Assembly: GCF_042453785.1 (NCBI RefSeq)
Contig: NC_091675.1
Coordinates: 2,740,501-2,804,500, forward strand
From: Malus domestica
Lineage: Eukaryota > Streptophyta > Magnoliopsida > Rosales > Rosaceae
Direction: 5' to 3'
Length of the DNA stretch: 64,000 nt
Both the position numbers and the translations under genes were made by a program. Below, piece after piece: positions 46,723 to 58,956 of this stretch (its first letter is position 1; each line of letters opens with the position of its first letter). A model generated the notes under the pieces. The model had not been told where the DNA came from and did not search any database. It saw nothing but the letters and a program-made list of their open reading frames with translations.

Positions 46723-49700
46723 TCAACTTGGACAAGCCCTACCTTCTCCCAGCTCTTCAACTGGCACGGCATAGGGGGAATCCCAGTCGGCGTTGAAAAC
46801 TTCTTGAAGCTGAGAAACAATGGCAGGGTTGTATGTACCAAAGCTGACACCAGCTGTTGTATAAAAGTAATCCCAAATGAGATTGCTCGTGCCTATGTGA
46901 GCTCGAACGTCGCTGACTGCATACTTTCCGTGGTTGACCCTGGTGTAACCGGGGTATATGTTTCTGGTGTCAGTACCATTGGCAGTGGCAGGTCCGGTCA
47001 AATTGAAACCCGGGACTACATAGTACTTGATCTCAACTTTCCCAGCGCAATGGTTATACGTAGACGAAGAGCAAAGGACGTTGGAGTAGAGAAGAGATTT
47101 TAGGTACTGGTCTGTGCCGTTGATAAAATGTGCCCAGTATGCTACCAATATTTTCACTGTTGCTTTCTTTGAGAATACAACCTATCAATTACAATTTAGG
47201 CATTTTTGTAAGTGTTCTCTGAGAAGTGATTGTCACGCTCCACTTTTCTCTCCAGCACTTCTCCCTCGTTCTTTCTAGTCTTAAGATTGAATAATAAAAC
47301 GAGAAGGAAGAGACAAGTAGCTATCCTTGTTTTAAGAAGTCGGAGAAGCATGAGTGCAAGAGCAGAAGTAATGACAGTGGAAGGTACCTCAGATATTGCA
47401 GAGGAGAGGGATGACCAGTAAACCGTTGGTTTCGTATACTGGGACTGACCAAGCCAGTCCATGGTACTAATCCGAACCGTTCCTCCACTTCTTACAGAAT
47501 GAATAGTCTCTATCCAAGCCTGTTCATCAGCCTGGTACCTACCAAATGTCAACTGCAGATGACAATTTTCGTCAAGATAAAAAATGAAAACATGATGACG
47601 AAATTGAAAACTTGAGAAACCAAAATGGTAGATATTGTCTGGTTACCTCTGGTGGAGCAAAAGAGAGATAGCTGGACTGAGGCTGCAAGCTTGAAGCATT
47701 ATACCCAGGAGTCTGCAGCGGCAATTTGAACATGTAGGGATCGTTCAGTATAGGGTATCCTGCTACATGGTGAGTCTCCACCGATCGAGGAAGAGGTGAA
47801 CTGCAGTGACATAACTATACAAGTGTTAACTAAAGTTAACTGAAAAATTAACTGAAAGGGACTGTAGGAACCGCGTAACCATATATTTTGTTAGCACACT
47901 GTTGTTATACAACCTAACCAGGAATTGATAATTGCTCTTAAATGACGAAAACAACGAATTGATCAACTTCCAGATTATCATACTTGAAGCGCAAAGTATA
48001 CAGTGCCCTAGATGCATAAATGATCAGAACCAGGTCAATGTATGAATATCCAGACACTTGATGCAAAGATCTCGATATGTATACCCAGCAACGTAAACTA
48101 GAAATAAGCTTCATTTTATACCTACACCGCGCTTTAGAATCCAAGAAGTGTGACCAGCAAGGAACTTGTCTGTTAACCTGCCACTGCTTATCTGAAACAG
48201 TTGTCGTATGAGTTGTAGGATCAAGAGATGCAAGTGTCCATAGGTTTTCAAAGTAGGTCTCAACGTTTCTTGCTATTTTCGGACAACCAACGAGATAAAT
48301 TCCAAGTTCCTTCACCTGCAAACATTCAGTAGTAAGACGTTATAAGCTAAAACAGTACCCTATACAAAGTAACAGGACAAATCTGTAGAAGCAGCAAAGT
48401 TCCACAATTACTTGTGTAAGAGATTTCCAGTCATTGTTTGCGGATCCAATATACACGTCTCGGCGATCTGATATCCAGACTTTGGCATGGACTACGCCGG
48501 ACCCCCACCATTTACTAAACAACAAAGTCACATTCTTTACATTTGGCCTTCCTGAAGCAAGGTTGGATGGCTCTGTGGTATAGTCGGGATACACACCAGA
48601 GTGGGATAGTAGCCTATAAGGCTAAAACTTCATCAGTAACACAAACAATATAATCACTTTTAAATAAGTAAAACACATTCTATCTTTAAAACTTGGTACG
48701 AAAATCTTTAGAATGCCTAAAAACGTTTTTAGCCAACCAAAATCGCATCTGAAAATGCTTGGTATAAAAAGTGATTCTCGGCTATAAAGCACGCCCTTGG
48801 AAGTGCTATGTGCTTCTCTAGAAAGCACTCACAAGTACTTTTTCAAGAAACACTAAAAACTTCATCGAACTTCCAATCAAAACGTTTATGAGCCACAGTT
48901 CTTTCTAATAAGCGATTTCAGATGCAACGTCAACGGTGCTTTTCCAAAAGTTCTTCTACCATGTTTGTCAGAAGAAAGTTAAAAAGGTGATTCCCCAGCA
49001 GGGCCAGCACTTAGATTTTATTAAAATTTACAAGCAGCTTCTAATAAAAGCTTTTATGAACATACGTGCTTTCCATAGAAGCATTTTCAAATAAGCTGCT
49101 TATTTTGCCAAGTGCAAAGGTGTACATACCTGATGGAAACATTGCGATTAGCAGCATCGTCTATGGCGCCATAAACAGAAGCACCTTCCTGAGCTCCAAA
49201 CCTCTGCAAATCCTCTTTCGAGTACCCAAAATCCCCGGAACGAGGATCTTCAGGCTGCGCAATTAGCTGCCAGTACTGAGCAATTACGTCCAGTCTCTCC
49301 GTCGAGTTCTTCGCCAGCCATTCCAACACATCCGCTGCACAAATTACAATCACAAAACATTTTAAAATATAAATAAATGAAAAAGTGAAGATTTTGCTTC
49401 CCGGGCATGGACGGAAGCAGAGCATATGCCCCACTAAACTCTTTTTCCCACGAAAAATCTTCAGCCAAAATCATATCATGTTGTTGGAAAATAAGTTAAT
49501 AGAATTGTATCCAAATTTTAATTTAATTTCATCGTTCGAAGTTGCTCCACTAGAAAATGTTTCTGGATCCGTCCATGTTCCTGGATTTTGAATTTTGAGC
49601 GGTAAATGGATGTTTACCGGTGGAGAGGACGCCGGGGACGCGGTGGAGAGCCGGCATGTCGGTGGGGATGGATTGGACGAGCCACGCTTTGCATTGGGAT

Positions 49701-49798
49701 GAAGATTCAGTGGCGGGCAGCAGAGAGAGACTGAGTAACAAGACGAGTGAAATCACGGCGGCGGCGGTGATTCTTCTGTGACTGCGATCGACTTTCAT
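46723..49798 (-). CDS. phospholipase D family protein, PLD3/PLD4-like
   Basis: Seven exons, 49618-49798, 49130-49334, 48412-48613, 48122-48315, 47647-47800, 47388-47552 and 46723-47181, give 519 residues. Residues about 9-30 (ITAAAVISLVLLLSLSLLPA) form a signal anchor or signal peptide, so the protein should enter the secretory pathway. Both HKD half-sites are intact: HAKVWISD (H171, K173, D178) followed by GSANNDWKS, and HGKYAVSD (H451, K453, D458) followed by GTSNLIWDYF. There is no C2 or PX-PH domain, so it is not a classical plant PLD alpha-zeta. The closest known type is the animal PLD3/PLD4 group, which are lysosomal 5'-3' exonucleases. The substrate in plants is not established, and nuclease activity is inference. 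Several N-x-S/T sites fit a luminal protein. The intron at 48614-49129 contains repeat-like AAGCACTT/AAGTGCTT motifs. Confidence 0.88.
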
Positions 49799-50930
49799 CT
49801 TTTGATTCGGTTTAATCTGTGGCTATCGTTTCACGGATTATTGGGTAATCATTGAGTTGATGAGGTGAAGAGAAACGAGAGTCAAAGACTTGAACTTGAA
49901 AGATTATCCAATTAACGAAAAATTACATTTTCACATTAAAATGTCAATCTTCATACTATTTATTTTACCATTTATTTTAAGGAAAACTAATGAAAAGGGC
50001 TTGAAAACTTTGAGTTTTAATCATAAGGACAAAATAAAGGGTAAAGTGAATAGTACCAGGATTGACTTTTTAGTGTAAAAATGTGGTTTTTCGTTAAAGT
50101 GAACAGTACCGGGTGCTTTTCGTTAAAGTTCCCTTTATTTTATCCTTACCATTAAAATTCAAAATTTTCAAACTTTTTTCATTAATTTTCCTTCGTTATA
50201 TACTAGCAAAGTTTGAAATTACAAGATCATCCTTTTCGTTCTATATTTGACTAATACAAGGAATATATTTGATTAACAGGAGGAATATTCTCTTACTTGT
50301 TGCTAATTGTCAAGGGATTTGTAGGTAAAATGGATTTGTAGATGAAGCGGATTTGTAGCTTTAGCGGTTAAAAGTGTTCGTTTTAATGATATCCTGTATT
50401 CGAACTTTGCTAACCAAACTGACCAAGAGTATATATATTTGGCATCTCAAGTGAATTGTAGCTTCATTGGTTAAAATTGTGTAACCAATCCAACTTAAAA
50501 GATTTGTATTTCAAGTGATTCTATAGCTTCAAATTCAATGATTAAGAGTTTGGATGTGATGTGTTTGGAATCAGCTGATTTAACGAAAGTCTTTAGTTAG
50601 GATTTTGAAGAATTTTAATTCTATTAATAAATTTTGGGTATTCAATCAGTATTTTATGCAATTCTCGGAAATTCAAAATGTATTCAATCAAGAATTTATC
50701 TTAGAAATCAAGTGTATTCAATTAGGATTTTAAAAAAGTTTAAAGAACTTTAAAAGTTGAGAAATTCAAGAAAATTTAGAAATTTTATAATCTCTACTAA
50801 TTAATAAAACTCTATTTGTCAACTAAAAGAGAGTGAAAAGACAAATTAGTCTTCTATCACACAAAAAAATGATGGGCAATAATGTAATTTCACATGTTTA
50901 AATTTTACTGTTTTTTATTGAAGCCACACC
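49799..50930. other. intergenic region upstream of the PLD-like gene
   Basis: PLD-like promoter and AT-rich DNA with one clear MITE (49979-50192). No gene seen. Confidence 0.45.
49979..50192 (+). mobile_element. MITE with AAGGAAAA(C/T)TAATGAAAA ends
   Basis: The left end AAGGAAAACTAATGAAAAGG and the right end, whose reverse complement reads AAGGAAAATTAATGAAAAAA, form arms of about 50 bases. The interior has GATTGACTTTTTAGTGTAAA and GTGGTTTTTCGTTAAAGTG. Partial copies lie at 25050-25190 and 34187-34320, so this is a family with at least three members in the window. Confidence 0.7.
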
Positions 50931-51522
50931 TAAGGCCATCTCCAACCATTGGCCTAAAATCTAAACCTTTTAGCCCATAAAATTTAGGTTTTAACCCAGA
51001 AATAGTTTTTCTGCTCTAACCCTTCTAGCCTAAAACTTTAGCCCCAAATTATTTTTTTCTTAAAGTAACTTTTTTAAAAGAAAAAATTATGTAGATTATT
51101 CTAATTTAATTTTATGAACATTTTAACCTAAAAATATTTAGATTCTAACAAATATTGAAAAATCACTAACTAGCACCATGAAACTCGTTAAACACTAAGA
51201 AAAAAATATGAAACACATAAAAAAAAATATTAATTACTTTAGCCATTAGATTTAAATTTGGACCATTAACTCTTGTTTTACCATTGAATTTCATCAAATT
51301 AGATCTTAACTGTTGGATTCAATGAATTTATAAATATAAAACTAAATAAAATATACATATATGATGGCCTAATCCCACTAATCCTGGGCTAAATCTGGCT
51401 TTGTTTTCAGTTTTAGGTCCAATTTTAAGGTTGGTTGGGTTGGATTTTTGTGTGTTGGGGGGGGTGGGGAATAGAGGGGGGAAAATAGGTTATGGGCCAA
51501 AGTTGGAGATCTAAGATGATGT
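50931..51522. mobile_element. MITE with GGCCATCTCCAACC ends
   Basis: TAAGGCCATCTCCAACCATTGGCC on the left is roughly mirrored by GGGCCAAAGTTGGAGATCTA on the right. The interior holds several GCCTAAAA/TTTTAGGC-type motifs and is non-coding. Confidence 0.5.
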
Positions 51523-51759
51523 TAAAATACCTTCAATATTAAAAAAAAAAACAAAAACCTCCCACTCCCCCCCCCCAACGTTCTCTCTCTCCCTCTCTCC
51601 TTCTCATTTTCTAAAAAAAAATGTGTTTATACACCCAAAGTGTGTAGGCAAATCCTTATGTATTTTAAGTATTCACAAATCTAGATTTCAAGAAAATTGG
51701 ATCAAAATTTTACTTGAAATCATCAATTACACCCTATCAAACTCCATGGAAGGAAAATA

Positions 51760-51899
51760 TGAGCTCAACCATCTAACAATAATGTGGTTTAATTCTCGTT
51801 CTTTTTTTTTTAATAATCAACCATGAGCGGTAGGTCTCGGGTTAGACCATGAGCGGTTGGTTGGGTTGGATTTTTATGAGCTCAACCATCTAACAATAA
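51760..51899. repeat. direct repeat and SINE fragments next to a SINE
   Basis: GAGCTCAACCATCTAACAAT occurs at about 51762 and again at about 51878. Between them lie short pieces (CATGAGCGGTAGGTCTCGG, TTGGTTGGGTTGGATTTTT) that also occur in the SINE at 51900 and in the MITE before it, as if by local slippage or template switching. Confidence 0.5.
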
Positions 51900-52068
51900 G
51901 AGGTCGCACTTGGTGCGATGGCAAGTGCCTTCGCCCATGAGCGGTAGGTCTCGGGTTCGAGACTTGGGAGCAGCCTCTCCATAAATGAGGGTAAGGCTAG
52001 CCGACATTCACCTCTCCCAGACTCTGCGTAAAGCGGTAGCCTTGTGCACTGGGTACGACCTTTTTAGT
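51900..52068 (+). mobile_element. tRNA-derived SINE (Au-like)
   Basis: The head has an A-box-like GGTGCGATGGCAAGTGCC and a B box GGTTCGAGACT. The tail GCCTTGTGCACTGGGTACGA closely resembles the 3' end of Au-type plant SINEs and ends in a T run. The imperfect flanks CCATCTAACAATA and CAATCTAAAATA may be the worn target duplication. About 169 bp. It is not a tRNA gene, because no cloverleaf with a matching acceptor stem forms. Confidence 0.75.
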
Positions 52069-52455
52069 CAATCTAAAATAGGGATTCGAATTGATACCTC
52101 TTTTTGAGGTAAGAAAGAAGAATATCAATAGATCAATAACTAGTAACTTTTCGTACACTTGAAATTCAATTTGAAGACGATGAAAGAAATAACTGATCTG
52201 AGATCTTCCAACTCCAAAAGAACAAGCACTTAAACAGAAACACAGATCGATTTTCAAGTGGAACCAAAAGATGTTAGACAAGGCACTCGGATAAACTGAT
52301 TACATTGTAACTATAGTAAACTCCATTTGAGATAATACATGCTTGATAGATTGAAGGACAATATGATCATCAGCTACAACAAATCCTACTCCTTTGTACA
52401 CTTGCAGTGGAATTTTCTGAACTCGTTCAATTCCGTTCAGCCCTGAAATCCCCAT
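52069..52455. other. 3' flank of the NPY-like gene
   Basis: Probably the 3' UTR of the minus-strand NPY-like gene. No other feature seen. Confidence 0.4.
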
Positions 52456-55400
52456 TTACGAGATGGAATACCTCCTGTGTCTCGAAGATGAAACCGACTT
52501 TGAATCACCAGGAACATTTGAAGTTGGACTATGAGAACTCCCAGATGTCTCGGAGCTCTTGTTCTCTACATGCCCCTTCCCCACAGACCACAATTTATCG
52601 AAGATTCTCCTTGACCTAGATGGAAGCAATTGCGCACCACTTCGGCTGTTTTTGCTGTTGTTCTTTGCCAGTTTTGTGTTCTTCTGGAACTCTTCAGTTA
52701 CCTTCATTTGGCTCATCTGTTTTCCCAACGGCTTGCAGTTTTCTTCTGCTATCTTCTCACATTCCTCGTCCAAATTTGTTGTGGAAAGTGAAGTGTCACT
52801 GGGATGGTTGTTAAGGGCTTGAACGCTAGCTGCAGATCTTATCTGCTCAAAGAAGAGAACTTGAACAACGACTCGAAGTGGGAGCTGCTCGTTCTGTGCA
52901 GCATCCATCGATGCCTCCACTGTAAGTTTCTTGACGTCCATCAATGCGCATATTCTTTTCCTTTCAGCCTTTGTCAAATTAGGGTGCTCCTGGAGACGCG
53001 GGCTAATCAGTATTCATGCAAATAATTCACAAATCTGAAGGGCTGTATATGTTTCCCAGAAATCGACCAATCTGGTCGCATTCTAAGTCTCTCATTACAA
53101 TTTAGTATTTACAAAGACAAAATAAATAGCAGGGACTCGCATGATCGCATTCCTCGCTTATAGTACTTATTAGGCATAGAACATGGCACAGTTTTAAACA
53201 TACATAATTTGAATAATATCTTATTCACATCCTGACGGAAACAGAACAAAGTAAGATCCAAAAGTGTTTACAATGCTTGTAGCGACAAGAAAGTTTTTTG
53301 GCATCAAATAGTTTCACTTTCAGATCTAATGGTCAGCTAAGGTTTGAAAGAAAAAAGGTACATCCTAATAGATCAGAGCTTCCTGCAACCTCTTTACTTA
53401 AATCTCAGAAACATGACAAGGCAACTCTAGTGCGAAACAAAAAGCATGACGGAGAATAAATAAACATGTGGACATGGCTTAAACGCATACCTTCAGGTAG
53501 ATGTCAATGGCTTTGTACAACCCATCGTGAATTGGCCTGGCTGACTCGGGAACTGATTGTGACAACTCTACGAAACTACTGAGGTTAAGATTTGGGTCAT
53601 GTGCAATTTCCGCAAGATACCCATCGACCAGTCTACCAACACCCAACAACGAACCATGCCCTAATATAAAAGTATCAGTCCCCTTTTCATTCTTCTCGAC
53701 AACATCCAAATCCCACTTATACTTTTCATGCATCACATACTGTCTCACAACAGACTGAACCAACTCAACGTCATATATAGTAATTTGAGGAGATCGTGCG
53801 GGGATCAACAAATCACCTACACGAGCTTCATGCAACTTCAAACTGATCCTCTTCACCAACTCCTCCCTCAACGACTTGTCTGCTCCAACCAAAATAGAAA
53901 CTTTCAAAAGTTTCAGCAAGAAACTGGATGAACAACCCATACCTTTGTCAGACGGCAATAAGCAAATAATTGTTTCTACCAGAGATTTGTTCCTCAAGGC
54001 GTGTTCATCCGAAACCAGTGCATCAACAGAATCTGGCAACCATCTAACTGCATAAGTCTTCAGAGCCTCCCCAATAACACTGCCATCCATTCTTCCCTTC
54101 GATTTCACAGCAATAATAACTCGTTTGTAGAGATCAATATCCAGCTCACATATGTCTTCAACCCACCAATCCCTTGGAACTTTTTCAAATTTGTCTCGAT
54201 AATTCATCCCTTCTTCAATAATTTTATCAGGCTCTGCTAATTTTCTGTTATATGTGTAGGACCAAGTGATGTTGGCAGGATCTACAGATGTTTTAGAAGC
54301 AATTGAGTCTATGCATCTTCCAGCAATCTTCAGATCTTCAGACCACGACAGAAGAGGTTTAGTGGTTTGTAGCACAATAATGGAATCTTTCCAGCTACGG
54401 AAGATGCTTGAGTTAAGGAACACCTCAATTTTGTATATTAGGTTACTGTGATCAACACCCTCAGTCATTTCCAGATACTCAGCAGCACATCGAGCAGCCA
54501 CAACATTGTAAGCGTTGAGAGTAACAGTCATTCCATAGCAAAACTTTGCACAAATTTCAAAGGATTTTGGCCCACCAGGAAAATCAACCATGTCAATTTC
54601 TTCAGAATCCTCATTGGCTTTTGATACTAGTTTTTGCAGGCGATTGCTCTTGGACAAGAGAGGGAACTGGAAAAACAGATACGATCAACAATAAGAAACA
54701 GAGCACGCTTCAGCAGAGAAAGCAGCAGTAATTCGAGTAACAAATGTACCATTAAATAATAATCACGTACATTTTAGATTTGACCACCACTATTATGTTC
54801 ATACAAACATAAATCGTAAAAAACATTCATATGCTCCAAACAAATCTAACAATGCTATCATAGTAAAAAATTCATGTAAATTGATGAAAAAGGGTGGCAA
54901 GGAAAAAATACCTTGTGAAGGTAAAACTTCACTTCCCCAACATTAATAACGACATCCGTTTGCAGTTCAGACGACACATATCTGCATGAACATATGAAAA
55001 CCAGTTAATCACACAGACACAAGGATCATAGAAACTACAATAAGACATGCATTTACAAAATATCTCTATAATTGGATCCTTACGAGGCACGCAGTTGCAA
55101 AACATTCAAATATAACTGTCGGGCTTAAGCGCGTCAAGATTTTCGTTCTTCTTAGTTAAGATTTTACCATGAGGAGGTGGTTTTTGGTAAACTCCAACAC
55201 CGATGTCAGATTATAGACTTCAGATTCGAGTTGTAACTGAAACTAAAATGTCACAAGGAAACTAGACATACAAGAATTAAGCAAGTTTCAATCATTTGCA
55301 TATTTATTCAGATGACGCCGAAACAATCCACCGGAAGAAAAACACCTCCGGTAATTTGTTTAAATTCCTCGTTCACCGGAAGAATTTCGCTGGCGTGATG

Positions 55401-56202
55401 GCTACAGATCTTGGGGGTACTCCATACGACTTTTCCATATTTGGACCACAAAACTCAATAAAATAGTGACATTCCAAATGCAGGACCACATCCTGAAAGA
55501 CAGCTTCCACACCCCCACAACTCCCTTTAGCCCTACACTCTCCAAAATTAAAATAGCAATACTTTTAAAGGCAGAGAGAAAAACAATGATAAGAACAGCA
55601 CAAAAACGCCCATGTGCTTTCTTCTCTTGTTTATTATCTCCTCAAAAGTTTCTTGTAATTTTCCTATCACAAAAATAAAGGGTTCTCTTCTTGGAAGGTG
55701 GCAGCTAATATTTAACCTTTTCAGTATATAGGTATATAAATCACCATCTAATGGCAAATTTGTAATTTCACCCCCTTTCTATCACGATTCAGTGGCAGCA
55801 ATTCACCAGCTCTGTACAAAAACAGAGCATACTTGCAGAAAAAAACACAAACGCACATGTTCTGTCAAGCAAAAATGAACAATTTCACGGTTCTAGAGAG
55901 AGAAGGACCTCATTCATTTGAAATCTCACAATTCTAGAGAGAGAAAAAAAAAGACCCGTAATTCAGAATCTAAGAGAAGTTCATCAAGTTCATAGCATTG
56001 ACGGGGAGAGGCAAAAAAAAAATATTAAAAACAAAACATGAAAAATATGAAAAGGGATTTTAATGGGTTTTTAGAAAAAAAATTGGAGTTTGTGATGCAA
56101 AAAATTATGAGCACAGAGAAAAAGTGAAAACCCATTTTACCTGATAAACTTGCCATCAGCCTGAAATGCATCAGGCTTGGACCCCAGCTTCATAAACTTC
56201 AT
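52456..56202 (-). CDS. BTB/NPH3-domain protein, NPY type (NAKED PINS IN YUC-like)
   Basis: Four exons, 56141-56202, 54912-54981, 53491-54666 and 52456-52989, give 613 residues. The start MKFMKLGSKPDAFQADGKFI is characteristic of the NPY/ENP subfamily. The BTB domain (about 28-130) contains SSELQTDVVINVGEVKFYLH and FPLLSKSNRLQ, and is followed by the NPH3 domain (about 200-470) with DWWVEDICELDIDLYKRVI and SSFLLKLLKVSILVGA. After it come EHPNLTKAERKRICALMDVK and a serine-rich tail ending RRYSIS. NPY proteins work with AGC kinases (PID, D6PK) and PIN carriers in auxin-mediated organogenesis and root gravitropism. The serine-rich C-terminus with a basic end is the known site of kinase control in this family; such control here is inference. 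All frames are intact. A CT-rich leader lies upstream. Confidence 0.9.
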
Positions 56203-57180
56203 TTTTGTACCACAATACCCTTCGAAGCAACCAGAAATTACAGCACCAAACGCCTACAGACGAAGTCCTGCTCCTCCACAGAGATTATGGACTCCGTTTC
56301 CGTTTCTTCTCAATCTGCGGGCAATGCCAACTCTCTCTCTCCTGCCTCTCCCTCTCTAAAATGGCGGGCCCTGAGGAACACTCAGCCGAAAACAGAGACG
56401 AAAGCCCTCTCCGCCCTTGAGGACCAAACCAAATTCCAAGACTAGAAATGCCTTCTCCTTCTTCCTTTACTCTCTCTGTTTCTCTCTCTAAAGCACGCAA
56501 CCAGCAGACCATAAACGTTACAGCAAAATCGTCGACCCTTGCGCCCTCCCCATTCGCTTCCCAAGCCTTTATGATGACATTGATGACGCTTCTTACACAA
56601 AACCCACAACTATTTCCCCCCAATCGCAAAATCCCACAAGCCCAAAAATAAAAAAAAATGGAGAAAGTAATAAAATTTAAGAGGATATTTATGAACAAAC
56701 CCCACCCTCTATCTCCTTTTCTCTCTCTAACCCGCAACTATTTCCACCTAAGAGAAATGCTAATCACAAATCCCACAACCCAAAAAATAAAAAATAAAAA
56801 AATGCAGAAAGAATTGATTTTTCTCAGAGGATTTTTATGAACAAACCAAACCGCCCTCTCTCTACTTTCTCTCTCTAACAGTCTGCAACCAGAGGGGAAT
56901 AATAAATTCTCGCCGCCTTTGCTTTAAATCACTTCCTGATTCGCTGAAGATCTTCCCCTCTAGCTCGTTTCTTTATGATTTTTTTTCCAAGGCGCGAATC
57001 TCGACGACGAGTCGATGATGATATGTAATCTGACGCGGCTGTCTCCTCCTCCCTCCGAAACTTGCAGCGAAAGAGAAAAAGAGGAGAGAGAGAGAGAGAG
57101 AAAGTGATGGTGGTGTGAATTTTGGGTCTAGCGAGAGAGTGTGTGGGTGTGTATATAGAGTAGGGGACTGTGTAGACAGA
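56203..57180 (-). promoter_or_regulatory. leader and promoter region of the NPY-like gene
   Basis: CT-rich on both sides of an internal tandem duplication: ATTTATGAACAAACC with CTCTCTAAC occurs at about 56690-56732 and 56828-56880, and ATCCCACAA.CCCAAAAA before each. A (GA)n tract at 57081-57101 (CT on the gene strand) probably lies in the first leader exon or core promoter. No separate gene seen. Confidence 0.4.
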
Positions 57181-58654
57181 GTGGCTCAGAGGACATAGCT
57201 TTTGTGCCGCTAAAGCACGCCACCCTTTTATGGTCGATTTTGCCCTTCGTAATTTGCGGTTTTTGCCCGAGGTGTCCCTTCTCGTAGTCTTGGCTTCGCG
57301 GGAGATGTTGAATTACGCGCCGGGGAAGGAGAGTGGAAGGTGTTGGTGGGGCCCTTGTGCCGGGTGGATGTTCCTGCCATTTGACGCCTAGCTAAGATGA
57401 GCAACTTTTTGACTTTTGACGCCTTTGTCTATATTTAACTTAAGATTGGGAATTCGATCATAAAAAAATTTTGGAAAAAAAAAAGAACTTAAGAAGGGGA
57501 ATGCCTAGTTTAGGAGAGCAATTAGGACTTGTTTGAGCGTAATTTTAAAATGATTAAAAGTGTTTTTAATTAAATTATTTTTTATTTCAAATTATTTTAT
57601 AGAAATTTGTTTAAATATTATTTTATAATTCATTTGTATTTTTATTAAGAATTAGTTTTACAAAATATTGATCTAAAATGTTTTTGTCATTTAAAAATTA
57701 CTTTCAAAAAAACTATTATATGACAACGATATACTGACATTGTAACGTTCGTGTTAATAATACAGTGCTATTATTAGCAATGTACTTGTGTCACATTTTT
57801 ATTGGTTTAAAGTAAAATTTAAGTTAGCTATTATGTGATAAGAAAGTAACGAAAATACGTCAATCATTGTATGACAGAATTTATCTTGGTCTCCGTTTTT
57901 CTTCAATAGTAATCTTGATTTGCTAGTAAAAACCTTTTTTTTTTAATGAGATAATCAAAACTATAACTTCGTTACAATAGAGAAAATCAAAACCTGTCTT
58001 ATCATAATTCTAACTCATTAATTCATTTTCTTGAACCATATTAGTGATAACCGAGATCATGTCATGAACCTAAAATGTCAGATCAAGAAAGAAACTCGCA
58101 TGTTACAAATTTGTAACTACCACACTAAAACATCACTCATTAAGTAAATAATCAACCACATTTATTAAGTAAAACATGTGATTACATATTTATAATTGAT
58201 TTTTCAATTTGTTCAAATAACTATTTTATAATCTTCCCACAGTATAATAGTCGTCGGAAATTTAACCCACCAACCGTCACCCGTTCAAATTTATTATTAT
58301 GCATGACATCATTGGCATGGACCAGATCTATCTATCTATCTTAAGCAGTAAATTCCAAAGGGACATGCAGCCACGAGTCAATTGGTCAAATAAACCAATA
58401 TAGACACCTAATTTTTCCTTTGATTGATTCTGTTCTTTTAATAAGATAGGATTAGAGAAATGAGATTTCAAAATTTTAGGTTGAATAATATTGTACATAT
58501 GTGACATCAAAAGTCTCTCCAATTGAAGTGTTATTTGTTGATTGGATTTGAAGACTTAATGATTTGATGTTAAATTTGACATTAATATCAAATTTATTTT
58601 TAATTCATTTTAATAGTGGATCCCTTATTCCACTAACATTTCATTCAATAAAAA
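57181..58654. other. AT-rich intergenic region
   Basis: No gene, RNA or clear repeat boundary recognised. Confidence 0.4.
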
Positions 58655-58956
58655 TTGAGTAATGCAACTCATATCATGTTTTTGTACCATATTTTCATAT
58701 CACCTTAGGTAGTATTTGATGTGAATAGCTATATCATTTGAATTAATCAGATTTTTAAATTTAGTTCATTATTTAATAAACTAATAATTAAGAAAAACTA
58801 GTCAATTAAATGATGATTATAGTATACGAGAATGAGTCTTTCTCCTTCCTTTCATTGGGTTTTGCAAATTTTTCAAATGATGTGGACCACATCAAATGCC
58901 ACCTAAGGTGGTATAGAAATGTGGTATAAAAACATGGTATGAATAGTATTACTCAT
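58655..58956. mobile_element. foldback MITE, about 300 bp
   Basis: TGAGTAATGCAACTCATATC on the left is mirrored on the right by GGTATGAATAGTATTACTCA. Further in, TCACCTTAGGTAGTATTTGA is mirrored by CATCAAATGCCACCTAAGGT. Non-coding. Confidence 0.6.

Noticed and set aside
51900-52068. Possible tRNA gene
   Set aside because: A and B boxes are present, but the acceptor stem and anticodon arm do not form; the tail matches Au-type SINEs.
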